From: Pseudoalteromonas sp. FUC4
GTDB taxonomy: Bacteria > Pseudomonadota > Gammaproteobacteria > Enterobacterales > Alteromonadaceae
Reading direction: 5' to 3'
Assembly (NCBI RefSeq): GCF_008370255.1
Contig: NZ_SEUI01000005.1
Coordinates: 300,013-364,012, forward strand
Length of the DNA: 64,000 nt
Below are positions 54,032 through 63,259 of the stretch, piece after piece. A model generated the notes under the pieces. That model did not search any database and was not told where the DNA came from. It was given only the letters and a program-made list of their open reading frames with translations. A program made the position numbers and the translations under genes. Position 1 is the stretch's first letter, and each line of letters opens with the position of its first letter.

Positions 54032-55129
54032 ATGGCAGGTAATAGCATTGGACAGTTATTTAAAGTGTCCACCTTTGGTGAGAGCCACGGCGTTGCATTA
54101 GGCGGCGTTGTTGATGGTACTCCCGCAGGTCTTGAAATCACAGAGGCCGACTTACAAATTGATTTAGATCGCCGAAAACCAGGCCAAAGCCGTTATACAA
54201 CGCAGCGCCGTGAAAGCGATCAAATAAAAATATTAGCAGGCGTTTTTGAAGGTAAAACCACAGGTACCAGCATTGGTTTATTGATTGAAAATACCGATCA
54301 ACGCTCGCAAGATTACGGCAAAATTAAAGATGTATTTCGCCCAGGTCATGGCGATTACACGTATTGGCATAAGTACGGCTTGCGCGATTATCGTGGTGGC
54401 GGTCGTTCGTCTGCACGCGAAACCGCGATACGCGTAGCGGCAGGCGCTATCGCTAAAAAATACTTAAAGCAATTTCATGGTATTGAAGTTAAAGCATGCT
54501 TAAGTCAGCTTGGCCCTATTAAGGCTGAAACGTTTGATTGGGATGAAGTGGAAAATAACTTATTCTTCTTCCCTGATGCAAGTAAGCTTGAAGCGCTTGA
54601 CGAATATATGCGTGACCTTAAAAAGCAAGGTGACTCAGTTGGCGCTAAAGTAAAAGTAGTGGCAAGCAATGTACCAGTTGGTCTTGGTGAGCCAGTATTT
54701 GATCGCCTTGACGCCGAGCTTGCACACTCATTAATGAGTATTAACGCGGTTAAAGGCGTTGAAATTGGTGATGGCTTTGATGTGGTTGAGCAAAAAGGCT
54801 CTGAGCATCGTGATGAACTAACCCCTGAAGGTTTTACATCAAACCATGCAGGTGGCGTACTTGCGGGTATTTCGACAGGGCAAGATATTATTGCTTCTAT
54901 TGCGCTAAAACCAACGTCGAGCATTACTATTCCGGGTAAGAGTATTAATACAAGCAACGAAGCGGTAGAGATGATCACTAAAGGTCGTCACGATCCGTGT
55001 GTTGGTATTCGTGCAATTCCGATTGCAGAGGCAATGATGGCTATTACATTAATGGACCACTTACTGCGTCAACGCGGACAAAATCCACATGTAAATCATC
55101 AGCACGGGCCAATTAACGGCTCAGTGTAA
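54032..55129 (+). CDS. aroC: Chorismate synthase
   Basis: A 365-residue enzyme that turns 5-enolpyruvylshikimate-3-phosphate into chorismate, the last common step of aromatic synthesis, using reduced FMN. Family motifs: G-E-S-H-G at residues 14-18, R-P-G-H-G-D-Y-T-Y near 108, [13 protein letters not shown] near 124, and R-H-D-P-C-V near 325. AGGAAAG lies before the ATG. A terminator follows. Confidence 0.97.
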   Translation: MAGNSIGQLFKVSTFGESHGVALGGVVDGTPAGLEITEADLQIDLDRRKPGQSRYTTQRRESDQIKILAGVFEGKTTGTSIGLLIENTDQRSQDYGKIKDVFRPGHGDYTYWHKYGLRDYRGGGRSSARETAIRVAAGAIAKKYLKQFHGIEVKACLSQLGPIKAETFDWDEVENNLFFFPDASKLEALDEYMRDLKKQGDSVGAKVKVVASNVPVGLGEPVFDRLDAELAHSLMSINAVKGVEIGDGFDVVEQKGSEHRDELTPEGFTSNHAGGVLAGISTGQDIIASIALKPTSSITIPGKSINTSNEAVEMITKGRHDPCVGIRAIPIAEAMMAITLMDHLLRQRGQNPHVNHQHGPINGSV

Positions 55130-55144
55130 GTGTTTATAATTATA

Positions 55145-55170
55145 AAAAAACGCGGACTACCGCGTTTTTT
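55145..55170 (+). terminator. Rho-independent terminator
   Basis: AAAAAACGCGG (55145-55155) and CCGCGTTTTTT (55160-55170) with loop ACTA. Ends aroC. Confidence 0.9.
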
Positions 55171-55249
55171 TATGTCTGTAATTTAGTTAAGAGCCCTTCA
55201 GGAGTTGTTCAAGTAAGCCCTATATACTGCAAGAAGGAGGGTAGTAATC

Positions 55250-55642
55250 ATGAACGATAATATTAATGAACACTCACAAATAAAAGCCCAAGCTGTAATA
55301 GCCCGCTTAGAACGTTTCAGTAAGTTAACCGATAGCAGCATTGGCATTCCTTTTACTAAATTTAATATAGGTTTGGAGGCGGTGATTGGTTTAATTCCTG
55401 TTATAGGTGATGCCGCAGGGCTAATTTTATCAAGCTATGTGCTTATAGAAGCGCAGCGTTTAGGTGTGAGTAAACGTATAAAGACTAAGATGATTATCAA
55501 TATGCTCATAGATTTTGTGGGCGGTTTAGTACCATTTTTTGGTGATATTTTTGATGCATTTTTTAAAGCTAACACGCGTAATACCCGTTTGTTAAAAAAC
55601 CATATAGCTAAGCAGGTAAAAGTAGAGAGCATTGAACACTAA
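55250..55642 (+). CDS. DUF4112 membrane protein
   Basis: A 130-residue protein. It has two hydrophobic segments, each built around a similar motif: L-I-P-V-I-G-D-A-A-G near residue 50 and L-V-P-F-F-G-D-I-F-D-A-F-F near residue 93, characteristic of DUF4112. Role unknown. AAGGAGG stands before the ATG. Own small unit between aroC and an AT-rich spacer. Confidence 0.85.
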   Translation: MNDNINEHSQIKAQAVIARLERFSKLTDSSIGIPFTKFNIGLEAVIGLIPVIGDAAGLILSSYVLIEAQRLGVSKRIKTKMIINMLIDFVGGLVPFFGDIFDAFFKANTRNTRLLKNHIAKQVKVESIEH

Positions 55643-55944
55643 GTAATGCTAATGCCGAATGTATTTAATGGGCTAAATTATTCAAAGTATAGAAATTACT
55701 TATACCTAAATTCGGATAATAACTACGTATTATTGATTTTGCTTTAACTTGCTTTAACTTGCTTTAACTTGCTTTTATTTAGCTTACTTTTAAGATGTAA
55801 ACCGTGAATTTAAAATAGATATATGTACCTTAACCACCTAAGGTATGGCATAGACCAATAACTACAAATACCTTAGTGACAATAGAGGAGATAGAGAAAG
55901 GGCATTGACGTTACTCGAGCCTTAAATACTTCTCTAATACGGTA
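55643..55944. repeat. AT-rich spacer with a 10-base tandem repeat
   Basis: TTGCTTTAAC is repeated three times plus a partial copy from 55739 to 55776. Further right, TACCTTA (55826-55832) and TAAGGTA (55839-55845) form a perfect seven-base-pair hairpin. I see no gene in this gap. Confidence 0.7.
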
Positions 55945-56265
55945 ATGTTGGCTGATATAAAAAAGCAAAATTATGCCAGTTTTCCTCGAACACTCTATGT
56001 AGATATTGAGGAGCAGTGCGAGACCTGCCCTAAGGCATTTATTTTCTTTGCTCAAGAGCAACAATATTGGTTTGAGGTACTTGGTTTTTGGGTGGATTCA
56101 CACAGCACACGTTGTTTTAGATATATACTAACTCTACGTAAACGGTACGATATGTTAACTAGCTTAGCCAATAAAACCTCAGATGAAAAAACACAGCGTA
56201 TAGAACTTGCCAATACGCTTTACTGTTTAGGTATTATTAAAAACATCAAAAAAGTAAATGGTTAA
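55945..56265 (+). CDS. Zinc-ribbon domain protein, one ligand missing
   Basis: A 106-residue protein with the zf-trcl-like layout: C-E-T-C near residue 25, then F-I-F-F-A-Q-E-Q-Q-Y-W-F-E and G-F-W-V-D-S, then the second pair, here C-F-R-Y instead of the expected C-x-x-C. One zinc ligand is therefore Tyr. A charged helical tail ends L-G-I-I-K-N. The start is not certain; no clear ribosome-binding site precedes ATG 55945. It may be degenerate or may have lost metal binding. Confidence 0.6.
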   Translation: MLADIKKQNYASFPRTLYVDIEEQCETCPKAFIFFAQEQQYWFEVLGFWVDSHSTRCFRYILTLRKRYDMLTSLANKTSDEKTQRIELANTLYCLGIIKNIKKVNG

Positions 56266-56293
56266 CCTATTTAGATTTTACTCTTACGTCTTG

Positions 56294-56355
56294 TTTTTAC
56301 TTTAGTTGTAAAAAAACCATACAATTCATCTCGTTTTTAGTGCGGAAAATAACGG
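56294..56355 (+). promoter_or_regulatory. Second copy of the epmC promoter
   Basis: This segment aligns with 61043-61103, in front of intact epmC, at about 80 percent identity by eye, with one gap. Both copies keep TTTACT and TACAAT (56296-56301 and 56320-56325 here; 18-base spacer, 17 in the right copy). It is followed by a decayed epmC piece. Confidence 0.65.
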
Positions 56356-56515
56356 ATCTCATTTCTATTTTTTACAAAACCATAACACAATACTTAATAA
56401 GGTGATGTCTACACTCTATTTTGTGCCAGTGCCCTACATGAAATGATAGTAGACGATAACCAAAGAGAACTCGAAGATTATGGTTCTCCTAGAACTATTC
56501 CCGACCATTGTTGAT
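56356..56515 (+). pseudogene. Decayed copy of epmC
   Basis: After the promoter copy, the DNA follows epmC with gaps. GGATCTCATTTCTATTTTT matches the GATCTAATTTCAATTTTT of epmC codons 5-10. Further on, one frame reads C-A-S-A-L-H-E-M then D-N-Q-R-E-L-E-D-Y-G, matching Y-A-S-A-L-H-E-I and D-A-R-R-L-Q-E-D-Y-G of intact EpmC, with the zinc-site segment between them shortened. Stops and deletions prevent a product. It marks the left border of the segment holding the S8 protease. Confidence 0.6.
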
Positions 56516-56955
56516 GTGTTTTTCAAATCGAATAGACTCAAATACTGAATAAAAATAAGCTAAAACAGCAAATAAAAAATATATTAATATAAATTCAATC
56601 TTGAAGGATAGACTATGGTTTTCTCTCTCTCGTAATGTTAATGTTAATGTTAATTAAGTTAGGTTTTTTATTATCAAAAAACCAGTGCTTAATAATTATA
56701 CAAAGAATTACTCTTTAAATAAGAAATTGATTAGTATATAGAACTATTAGCTTAACTATATTAAATACTAATCATAGCAACAAGGAAGTTGCACCTCGTC
56801 TTTACCATGATCTGTAACTTCCTGCCGCAATCAATCTATTATTTACTCTCGCTATTTTAGCGTGTTTCTATGAGGATTTATCTATCTTTATAGAGACGTA
56901 AAATCGTTTTTATTAGCTAAGTAAATATTTATCATGGATTTAAAAAGGAGCAGGA
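56516..56955. other. Long AT-rich leader of the S8 protease gene
   Basis: No gene seen. It contains TAATGT three times in tandem (56633-56650) and an inverted pair GGAAGTT (56784-56790) and AACTTCC (56816-56822), which could fold in the mRNA leader. AAGGAG (56945-56950) is the ribosome-binding site of the protease gene. Confidence 0.45.
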
Positions 56956-59900
56956 ATGCGACAAACTAAATTTGGATTAAATACAGAAGTTAAATATTTT
57001 AAAAAATTACTACTTGCGATCACTATAACGTCTTTGGTTGGGTGTGGAAGTGATGATAAAAGTGTCGAACCAACAGCATTACAAAATAAACCTCCAGCGT
57101 TAGTAATGGGAGAAGATCAAAGTGTTGATGAAAATACTGAAGTTGTTTTAACTGCTCAGGGAACAGACCCTGAAGGCCGTGAGTTATCATATGAATGGTC
57201 TCAAACTGATGGGACAAGTGTTGAGTTGAACACATCAACAACTGCTTCGACCTCATTTATAGCGCCAGATGTCTCTGAGCAAGCAAATTTAGAGTTTCAG
57301 TTATCAGTCAAAGACTCTGCAGGTGAAGTGGTCACAGGTAGTGTGATTGTTACAGTTAATCCGGTATTTGCACAGCTAAGTAATACCGCAATTAGCTTTA
57401 GTTCTGTGCCAGTACAAAACCAAGAAGTGGCTATTAATTTTATCTCTGATGATGATTTAGGTGAAATTAACTGGCAAGTGGAAATGCAACCAGAGACTTC
57501 AGCATTAACGTTAACTAAATCTGAAGATCAATCAGTAACTCTTACTCCAACTGCCGTGGGTGAGTATAAATTAATTGCGCAGTCAAAAGATAATAATAGC
57601 GTTAAAAGTACAACATTTAGTATTACTCCAAGTTTTGAATTTGATGTGTTAAAAGTTTCTGGTAATGATGATACTACTGAAGTTAACGAGCTAATAGGGG
57701 CGATATCAAATCAATCTTGGGTCTACTCGTCTTCACTTGATAAGGATGCACTTAAAACGCTCGTGGCTAATTATGAGCAGTTAGTTGTAAAAGGTTATGA
57801 CGAAACACAGGGCTTATTAGTTGAATATGATGAAAGTGATTTAAAGACTAAAGAAGCAATGGAGCTGTTAAAGCTAGAGCAGGGCGTTTCAAGTGTTGAT
57901 AACCGTGTTTTTGAAGGGCAGAACGTATTACGACAAGAAGATACAATACCAAATGACGGTAGTGACTTCACTGATGGCGGCGATAACTGGCATCTAGAGA
58001 AAATATTAGCAACGGCTGCATGGGACTTTACAACAGGTAGCACTGATGTTTTAGTAGCAATTTCTGATGGTGGCTTTGATACAACCCATCCAGAGCTAAA
58101 AGGACGCTACTCTGAAGTATTGACGTCCCAAGTTTCTGATCATGGTACAGCTGTAGCAGGTACTATTGGTGCCGCTACCAATAATGGGACAGGCATGTCT
58201 GGGATTAACTGGTCTTCTCAATTAATCTTAGGTAATTGGGGTAAAGAAAGCCTTAAAGCTTTATTATCAAAAGCAGGTGTTGTGACGGTAAATAGCTCAT
58301 GGTCAATCCCTGGTTATATTCCAGTTTCTTTCGACCCATCGAACATTGTTAGCTTAGAAGAGCGAAATACGCTTGCTCTAGTCGCTTCTAGACCCTACCG
58401 AAAAATAGCAGAAAGTAATTTAGATAAGTTATTAGTGTGGTCTGCAGGTAATGGCATCGGCAATGGTGCGGGCAACAGCAACAATGTTTACGGTGTGGAT
58501 GCACGCTTACATAGCTCAGCTCTTCACTTTACTAGTAACGGTACTTTACAAAAGCAGCAGAACGTGATGTTTGTTGCCGTTGTTGATGATGATAACCGTT
58601 TACCTTTTTACAGCAACTATGGAAGCTCAGTAGATATAGCAGCACCGACTTCTTATAAAACCTTGAAGTCAAATTCTCAATATTATACAGATGGTCAATA
58701 TGGAGATGGTACAAGTGCTTTTTCGGGAACATCTTCAGGTGCAGCTATAGTAACAGGGGTGGCTTCACTCATATATTCTATTTACCCAGATTTTACAGGC
58801 GAAGAGGTAAAAAATATATTAATTGATAGTGCAACAGAGTTTGTGACTGAGCGTTATATTACTCCATCAAAGAGTGTGGATGAGGGGACTAATATTGCGA
58901 CGTTAGCTCACCAAATTCCAATTGTTAATGCACAAAAAGCCTTAGAAAAAGCACAGGCAATTATTGATAGCAAAGTGATCATTTCAAGTGCTATACCTGA
59001 TCCTTTTACGGCTCAAACACAACTATTATTTGACTCTATAGATACTGATTTACAAGTAGAAAATATTGAATGGGAACTGCAGTCTTTTGGTGCCTCAGAT
59101 AAATGGCAAACGGTTAAGACTAGCTCAACAGCTGAAAGCGAATTATTAGTTGATCTTGATACAAGCGCTTCAAGACATCGCTTGCTTGCAACTATTAACT
59201 TGCTTAACCCTACGAGTGGATCAGAAGTTGTTGTGGTTAAGGAGTATGAATTTGAGTACTCAACAGTCATATTAACCGCAAAAGACACTGTATCCCTTGA
59301 GCCGCAAGTGGGCGTACAAATTAGCCTTGAATCTGACACAGGACAAAACTTTGAAATGTCTAGCTACACAGATTCGTTAGGTGTTAGTAAGATGTACTTA
59401 GAAGCGGGATCATATAAAGCATATGGCACTCAAGAAGGTTACCAAACAGCCGCTATCTCAATCATCGTTAATGATGAAAGTACAATTCAAACAACCTTAA
59501 ATTTAGCATCTACTGAAGTTGGTGCTGTTGGTTCTTTAAGTGGTTTTGTTGTTGATGGTAACGGTAATCCATTAGAAGGTGCCTCTGTAAGGATTTCTGG
59601 TGGTGAGCAAACAAATGGTTTCTTTGCAGCTTCAACTACTGATAGTAATGGTGAATTTGCTATTTCGAATATTTCAAAAAGTGATTCGGATGGTGGTGAA
59701 ATTGAATCTTTCATAATGGAAGTTTCTGCATTTGGTTATACAACCTCAGTGCGTGAAGAAGTTATCATATTGGCAGGTAAGGAGCGTCTAGAGAACTTCA
59801 CACTTGTTAGCCAAAATTTAGAAGAGCAAATAATATTTTCTGATGGCTTTGAAGAAGGTGAAAATAGCTGGCAATTTACAGGATTTTGGAACCAGGTTGA

Positions 59901-60651
59901 CCTCGCAAATAATAGCATTACTAATACCTTAGTTGATGGAGGATATACTTCTCTAGCGCCAGATGAGGAAGGCCCAAAAGCGTTATTACCTAAAGCATCG
60001 AGTGGTAACAGTGCGTGGTGGTATGGTCAGGAAGATACGGGTACATTCATAGGCAAACAATACAGTAATGATTACCTTCTTAGTGGCGGGCAGTCAGAGC
60101 AAGCAAATTCAGGACAGCTTGTATCGCCTGCGATTGACTTGACATCAGTTAGTGCCGCACTTCTTAAATTTAGAACATGGTGGGAAATTGAATCAGTAAA
60201 TCCTAATGAGAATGGATACGATATCATGGAAGTGCAAATAAGTACTGACAGTGGTGAAACCTTTGAAACACTTAAGAAGCTAAACCCTTTTGTTGATCCA
60301 AATGAGGCAGATCGTAAGGCAAAACCATTCTCATCGGGTGGTTATAATCGTAAACCTGTTTGGGTGCTAGAAGAGCTAGACCTAACTGATTATGTAGGTC
60401 AATCAGTTGTCATACGTTTTGATTTCCAAACGAATGATGGGCTCTACAATGGCTTTAGAGGCTGGATAATTGATGACTTTGAAATGCTTGGTTTTGCCTC
60501 GGATTCTAAGATGCTACAGAGCACCAAAGCATTAACTCCTTCTTTAACTAAAGCAGCTGCATCAGACAAATCGGATGTTAGTGAAAAGTTTGTAGAAGTA
60601 CATAAAAAACCACAAGTTTATTCACTTAAGGTAACACCAACTCGCGATTAA
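56956..60651 (+). CDS. S8 family serine protease lipoprotein, multidomain
   Basis: A 1,231-residue secreted protease. A signal peptide ends in lipobox L-V-G-C (Cys30). Then come an Ig/PKD-like domain (residues about 45-135), a second beta domain, and the subtilase domain with triad Asp371 (A-I-S-D-G-G-F-D), His396 (S-D-H-G-T-A-V-A-G) and Ser593 (G-T-S-S-G-A-A), plus W-S-A-G-N-G for the oxyanion Asn. After it lie a carboxypeptidase-regulatory-like domain (about 855-940) and a C-terminal jelly-roll-like domain starting F-S-D-G-F-E-E-G near 958. Asp to His spans only 25 residues, shorter than the 30 or more usual in subtilases. It probably sits on the cell surface. The gene lies inside a segment bounded by epmC copies. 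Confidence 0.9.
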   Translation: MRQTKFGLNTEVKYFKKLLLAITITSLVGCGSDDKSVEPTALQNKPPALVMGEDQSVDENTEVVLTAQGTDPEGRELSYEWSQTDGTSVELNTSTTASTSFIAPDVSEQANLEFQLSVKDSAGEVVTGSVIVTVNPVFAQLSNTAISFSSVPVQNQEVAINFISDDDLGEINWQVEMQPETSALTLTKSEDQSVTLTPTAVGEYKLIAQSKDNNSVKSTTFSITPSFEFDVLKVSGNDDTTEVNELIGAISNQSWVYSSSLDKDALKTLVANYEQLVVKGYDETQGLLVEYDESDLKTKEAMELLKLEQGVSSVDNRVFEGQNVLRQEDTIPNDGSDFTDGGDNWHLEKILATAAWDFTTGSTDVLVAISDGGFDTTHPELKGRYSEVLTSQVSDHGTAVAGTIGAATNNGTGMSGINWSSQLILGNWGKESLKALLSKAGVVTVNSSWSIPGYIPVSFDPSNIVSLEERNTLALVASRPYRKIAESNLDKLLVWSAGNGIGNGAGNSNNVYGVDARLHSSALHFTSNGTLQKQQNVMFVAVVDDDNRLPFYSNYGSSVDIAAPTSYKTLKSNSQYYTDGQYGDGTSAFSGTSSGAAIVTGVASLIYSIYPDFTGEEVKNILIDSATEFVTERYITPSKSVDEGTNIATLAHQIPIVNAQKALEKAQAIIDSKVIISSAIPDPFTAQTQLLFDSIDTDLQVENIEWELQSFGASDKWQTVKTSSTAESELLVDLDTSASRHRLLATINLLNPTSGSEVVVVKEYEFEYSTVILTAKDTVSLEPQVGVQISLESDTGQNFEMSSYTDSLGVSKMYLEAGSYKAYGTQEGYQTAAISIIVNDESTIQTTLNLASTEVGAVGSLSGFVVDGNGNPLEGASVRISGGEQTNGFFAASTTDSNGEFAISNISKSDSDGGEIESFIMEVSAFGYTTSVREEVIILAGKERLENFTLVSQNLEEQIIFSDGFEEGENSWQFTGFWNQVDLANNSITNTLVDGGYTSLAPDEEGPKALLPKASSGNSAWWYGQEDTGTFIGKQYSNDYLLSGGQSEQANSGQLVSPAIDLTSVSAALLKFRTWWEIESVNPNENGYDIMEVQISTDSGETFETLKKLNPFVDPNEADRKAKPFSSGGYNRKPVWVLEELDLTDYVGQSVVIRFDFQTNDGLYNGFRGWIIDDFEMLGFASDSKMLQSTKALTPSLTKAAASDKSDVSEKFVEVHKKPQVYSLKVTPTRD

Positions 60652-60666
60652 TAAACGCTTAATGAC

Positions 60667-60696
60667 AGGCAGTCTTTATTAAGGCTGCCTATTTTT
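60667..60696 (+). terminator. Rho-independent terminator
   Basis: AGGCAGTCTT (60667-60676) and AAGGCTGCCT (60681-60690) pair with one G-T wobble, followed by ATTTTTA. Ends the S8 protease gene. Confidence 0.8.
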
Positions 60697-61042
60697 AGTA
60701 GTGCAGCAGCGATACATTAACCACTTATTTTACTTTTCAGCGTAATCGAAGTAATACTTTGTGAAACACTAAAACCTTTGTAATAAAAAGAGCTGATTCC
60801 CCATTCTTTTAGTTCATCACTAACTTACCTAACAGCTTTAATAAGTAGCTCCTAAGGAATAGCAAATAAGTTGAGACTGATACTTTTGTTATTAAACATA
60901 GAGAGTAACCCTAATAAATCAATGCGCCGTAATAAGCAAATAGGTTTGCTTTATGATCGTGAGGTATTGGTGTTTCCTATCTATGTGTGCAAGCAGTTTA
61001 TTTATAAGTATTGTTGTTTAAGTGGTAAACACTAGGAGCTTA
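60697..61042. other. Spacer between the S8 protease gene and epmC
   Basis: No convincing gene. A 37-codon frame from ATG 60922 (M-R-R-N-K-Q-I-G-L-L-Y-D-R-E) is open but has no ribosome-binding site and no recognisable content. The right end passes into the duplicated epmC promoter. Confidence 0.4.
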
Positions 61043-61044
61043 TT

Positions 61045-61073
61045 TTTACTTTAGTTGTAAAAGCCCGTACAAT
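61045..61073 (+). promoter_or_regulatory. Promoter of epmC
   Basis: TTTACT (61045-61050) and TACAAT (61068-61073) with a 17-base spacer. The same pair occurs in the left copy at 56296-56325, and its survival in both supports function. Confidence 0.6.
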
Positions 61074-61131
61074 TCGTTTCGTTTTTAATGCGCAAAATAG
61101 CGCTGCAACTTAGACAAATTAGCCCAATTTT

Positions 61132-61686
61132 ATGCATCAAATAGCTGATCTAATTTCAATTTTTGAACGCACTTTTTATCAAAGTTATAATACACAGCTG
61201 ATAAAAGGCGATTGCGAGCCTATTTATATTCCAGCTAATAATACAACGCCTTTTCATCAGGTTGTATTCGCTCATGGTTTTTACGCGAGTGCACTGCATG
61301 AAATTGCACATTGGCTAGTAGCAGGCGATGCACGTCGTTTACAAGAAGACTACGGTTATTGGTACTGCCCCGATGGGCGCGACAAACAAAAACAAGCTGA
61401 GTTTGAAAACGTAGAAGTAAAGCCTCAAGCTATAGAGTGGTTATTAAGCACCGCAGCAGGGTTTAATTTTAATGTGTCGGTGGATAACTTAAACGGCGAG
61501 CAAACATGTCGGTTTGATTTTCAGCAGCGAGTATTTGCACGTGTATTATCGCTTATCGAAAATGGCTTTAATTCTCGTACAGAGTCACTTTTAAAAGCAC
61601 TCTCTGATTTTTATAGGACACCTTGGCCTTTAACAGCGCAGCAATTTAATTGGCAACATCCGAAGGAGCTTTGTAATGGCGTTTAA
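61132..61686 (+). CDS. epmC: Elongation factor P hydroxylase EpmC
   Basis: A 184-residue protein (E. coli EpmC/YfcM is 182). It hydroxylates the modified lysine of EF-P. The metal-site motif L-H-E-I-A-H-W is at residues 55-61 (His56, His60), followed by D-A-R-R-L-Q-E-D-Y-G-Y-W-Y and P-D-G-R-D-K-Q. First gene of an operon with the kinase-like gene, which overlaps its end by 11 bases. A broken copy lies about 4.7 kb upstream. Confidence 0.93.
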   Translation: MHQIADLISIFERTFYQSYNTQLIKGDCEPIYIPANNTTPFHQVVFAHGFYASALHEIAHWLVAGDARRLQEDYGYWYCPDGRDKQKQAEFENVEVKPQAIEWLLSTAAGFNFNVSVDNLNGEQTCRFDFQQRVFARVLSLIENGFNSRTESLLKALSDFYRTPWPLTAQQFNWQHPKELCNGV

Positions 61687-62839
61687 ATTAGGTTTAATTG
61701 TAAACCCAGTAGCGGGTTTAGGCGGAACAGTTGCTTTAAAAGGCAGTGATGGCGCGCAAACAGCCGCCAAAGCAATCGAATTAGGTGCAGAACCAAAAGC
61801 AAATAGCCGCACAAAAGCAGCGCTTGAAGTGCTATTGCCTTATAAAGAACGCTTAACCATTTACACTGTTAACGATGACATGGGTGAGCAAACAGCTAAA
61901 GCTTTGGGCTTTAATGTAGAGGTTGTATACAACTCTGCAGTAATGACAACCCCAGATGACACAGAACAAGCAGCAAAAGTACTTAAAGACTCAGGTGTTG
62001 ATTTAGTTTTATTTGCTGGAGGCGACGGCACAGCGCGTAATATTTGCCATGCAGTAGAAGATACCATTCCCGTACTTGGTATTCCCGCAGGTTGTAAAAT
62101 TCATTCTGGTGTGTACGCTATTACCCCAAAAGCTGCAGGGCGCGTAGTTGAAATGCTGGTTAAGGGGGAGTTAGTTACCTTAGCTGATGCCGATGTAATG
62201 GATATAGATGAAGTTGCCTTTAGACAAGGCACTGTAAAAGCAAAACGTTATGGTGAAATGCAAACACCAAGCGAAGTGCGTTATATGCAAGCAGTTAAAA
62301 ATGGCGGTAAAGAAACAGACGAACTGGTGCTTGCCGACATTGCAGCACATGTTATATCGCAAATGGATGAAGACACATTTTATATTATGGGTAGCGGCTC
62401 AACGGTTGAAGCCATAATGGAAGAAATGGGACTCGATAATACCTTACTTGGCGTTGATTTAATAAAAGATCAAACCTTAGTTGCTCAAGATTTAACGGCT
62501 AAGCAATTACTTGAGTTTACTCACCAGCAAAATACTAAATTAGTTATTACCTTAATTGGCGGGCAAGGGCATATATTTGGTCGTGGTAATCAGCAATTGA
62601 GCCCTGTGCTTATACGTGCAATTGGCAAAGAAAATATTATTGTAGTAGCAACAAAAACAAAGCTACAAGCGCTTAACGGTCGCCCCCTTATTTGTGATAC
62701 TGGCGATAGCGAATTAGATGATGAATTAACGGGTTATATTAAAGTAACCACTGGATTTAACGACCATATTATGTATGCAGTAGGGCACCAAAACCTTGAA
62801 AATACAGGTGCTCTGCAAAACCAGGAGATTTGTAAATGA
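61676..62839 (+). CDS. ATP-NAD kinase family protein
   Basis: A 387-residue protein with the NAD/diacylglycerol kinase-like motif F-A-G-G-D-G-T-A-R-N (G-G-D-G-T at residues 115-119) and an N-terminal L-I-V-N-P-V-A-G-L-G-G. Similar proteins lie in this position beside epmC in marine gammaproteobacteria, but their substrate is not established; they differ from the housekeeping NadK. AAGGAG within the epmC end drives its ATG at 61676, and it overlaps both neighbours, so coupled translation is likely. Confidence 0.88.
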   Translation: MAFKLGLIVNPVAGLGGTVALKGSDGAQTAAKAIELGAEPKANSRTKAALEVLLPYKERLTIYTVNDDMGEQTAKALGFNVEVVYNSAVMTTPDDTEQAAKVLKDSGVDLVLFAGGDGTARNICHAVEDTIPVLGIPAGCKIHSGVYAITPKAAGRVVEMLVKGELVTLADADVMDIDEVAFRQGTVKAKRYGEMQTPSEVRYMQAVKNGGKETDELVLADIAAHVISQMDEDTFYIMGSGSTVEAIMEEMGLDNTLLGVDLIKDQTLVAQDLTAKQLLEFTHQQNTKLVITLIGGQGHIFGRGNQQLSPVLIRAIGKENIIVVATKTKLQALNGRPLICDTGDSELDDELTGYIKVTTGFNDHIMYAVGHQNLENTGALQNQEICK

Positions 62840-63111
62840 GTTTAGTGAATTATATCGATGCAGCCCAGCAGTACTTCGATGGTTTAGTAATAAAAGCAAC
62901 TGACGATGAGTTATTTGCAGGTGGCTATTTACGAGGTCACTTTGATCTTGCGGTTGGTTATGCCGAAGTAGAAAAGCTGACAATCAGTATGGATGAGCTA
63001 AACGAAACTGTAGAGCAAAGCTTAGTAAAAGCATATCGCAATGGTGAGCTTAATGAAGAAGATAAAACATTAGTTGCACGCCTATGGGAAGAAGTTAAAG
63101 CACTCGCTTAA
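62836..63111 (+). CDS. yfcL: YfcL family protein
   Basis: A 91-residue acidic protein (E. coli YfcL is about 92). It has D-D-E-L-F-A-G-G-Y-L-R-G-H-F-D-L near residue 25 and L-W-E-E-V-K near the end. Function unknown; in E. coli it is next to epmC and mnmC. Starts with ATGA overlapping the kinase-like gene stop, with AGGAG 62822-62826. Confidence 0.88.
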   Translation: MSLVNYIDAAQQYFDGLVIKATDDELFAGGYLRGHFDLAVGYAEVEKLTISMDELNETVEQSLVKAYRNGELNEEDKTLVARLWEEVKALA

Positions 63112-63134
63112 CACCTCTCTTAACACAATATAAA

Positions 63135-63166
63135 AACACGATCTGCTTAGCGCAATCGTGTTGTTT
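63135..63166 (+). terminator. Rho-independent terminator of the epmC operon
   Basis: AACACGAT (63135-63142) and ATCGTGTT (63155-63162) followed by GTTTT. Ends the epmC-kinase-yfcL unit. Confidence 0.7.
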
Positions 63167-63207
63167 TGTACTCTTACAAGTATTTATTAAAAATAAATTT
63201 TAGACAC

Positions 63208-63245
63208 AAAAAAACCTTGCTCACTTACGTGGCAAGGTTTTTTAT
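63208..63245. terminator. Bidirectional terminator before deaD
   Basis: AAAAAAACCTTGC (63208-63220) and GCAAGGTTTTTT (63232-63243) with an 11-base loop, between yfcL and the convergent deaD. Confidence 0.85.
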
Positions 63246-63259
63246 TAAAGAGTCGTTGC

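Noticed and set aside
54505..54978. Minus-strand frame of 157 codons in aroC
   Set aside because: AroC is complete and highly conserved in the other direction; the frame has no start signal or family.
60922..61035. A 37-codon frame upstream of epmC
   Set aside because: No ribosome-binding site, no recognisable family, and it lies in a decaying spacer.
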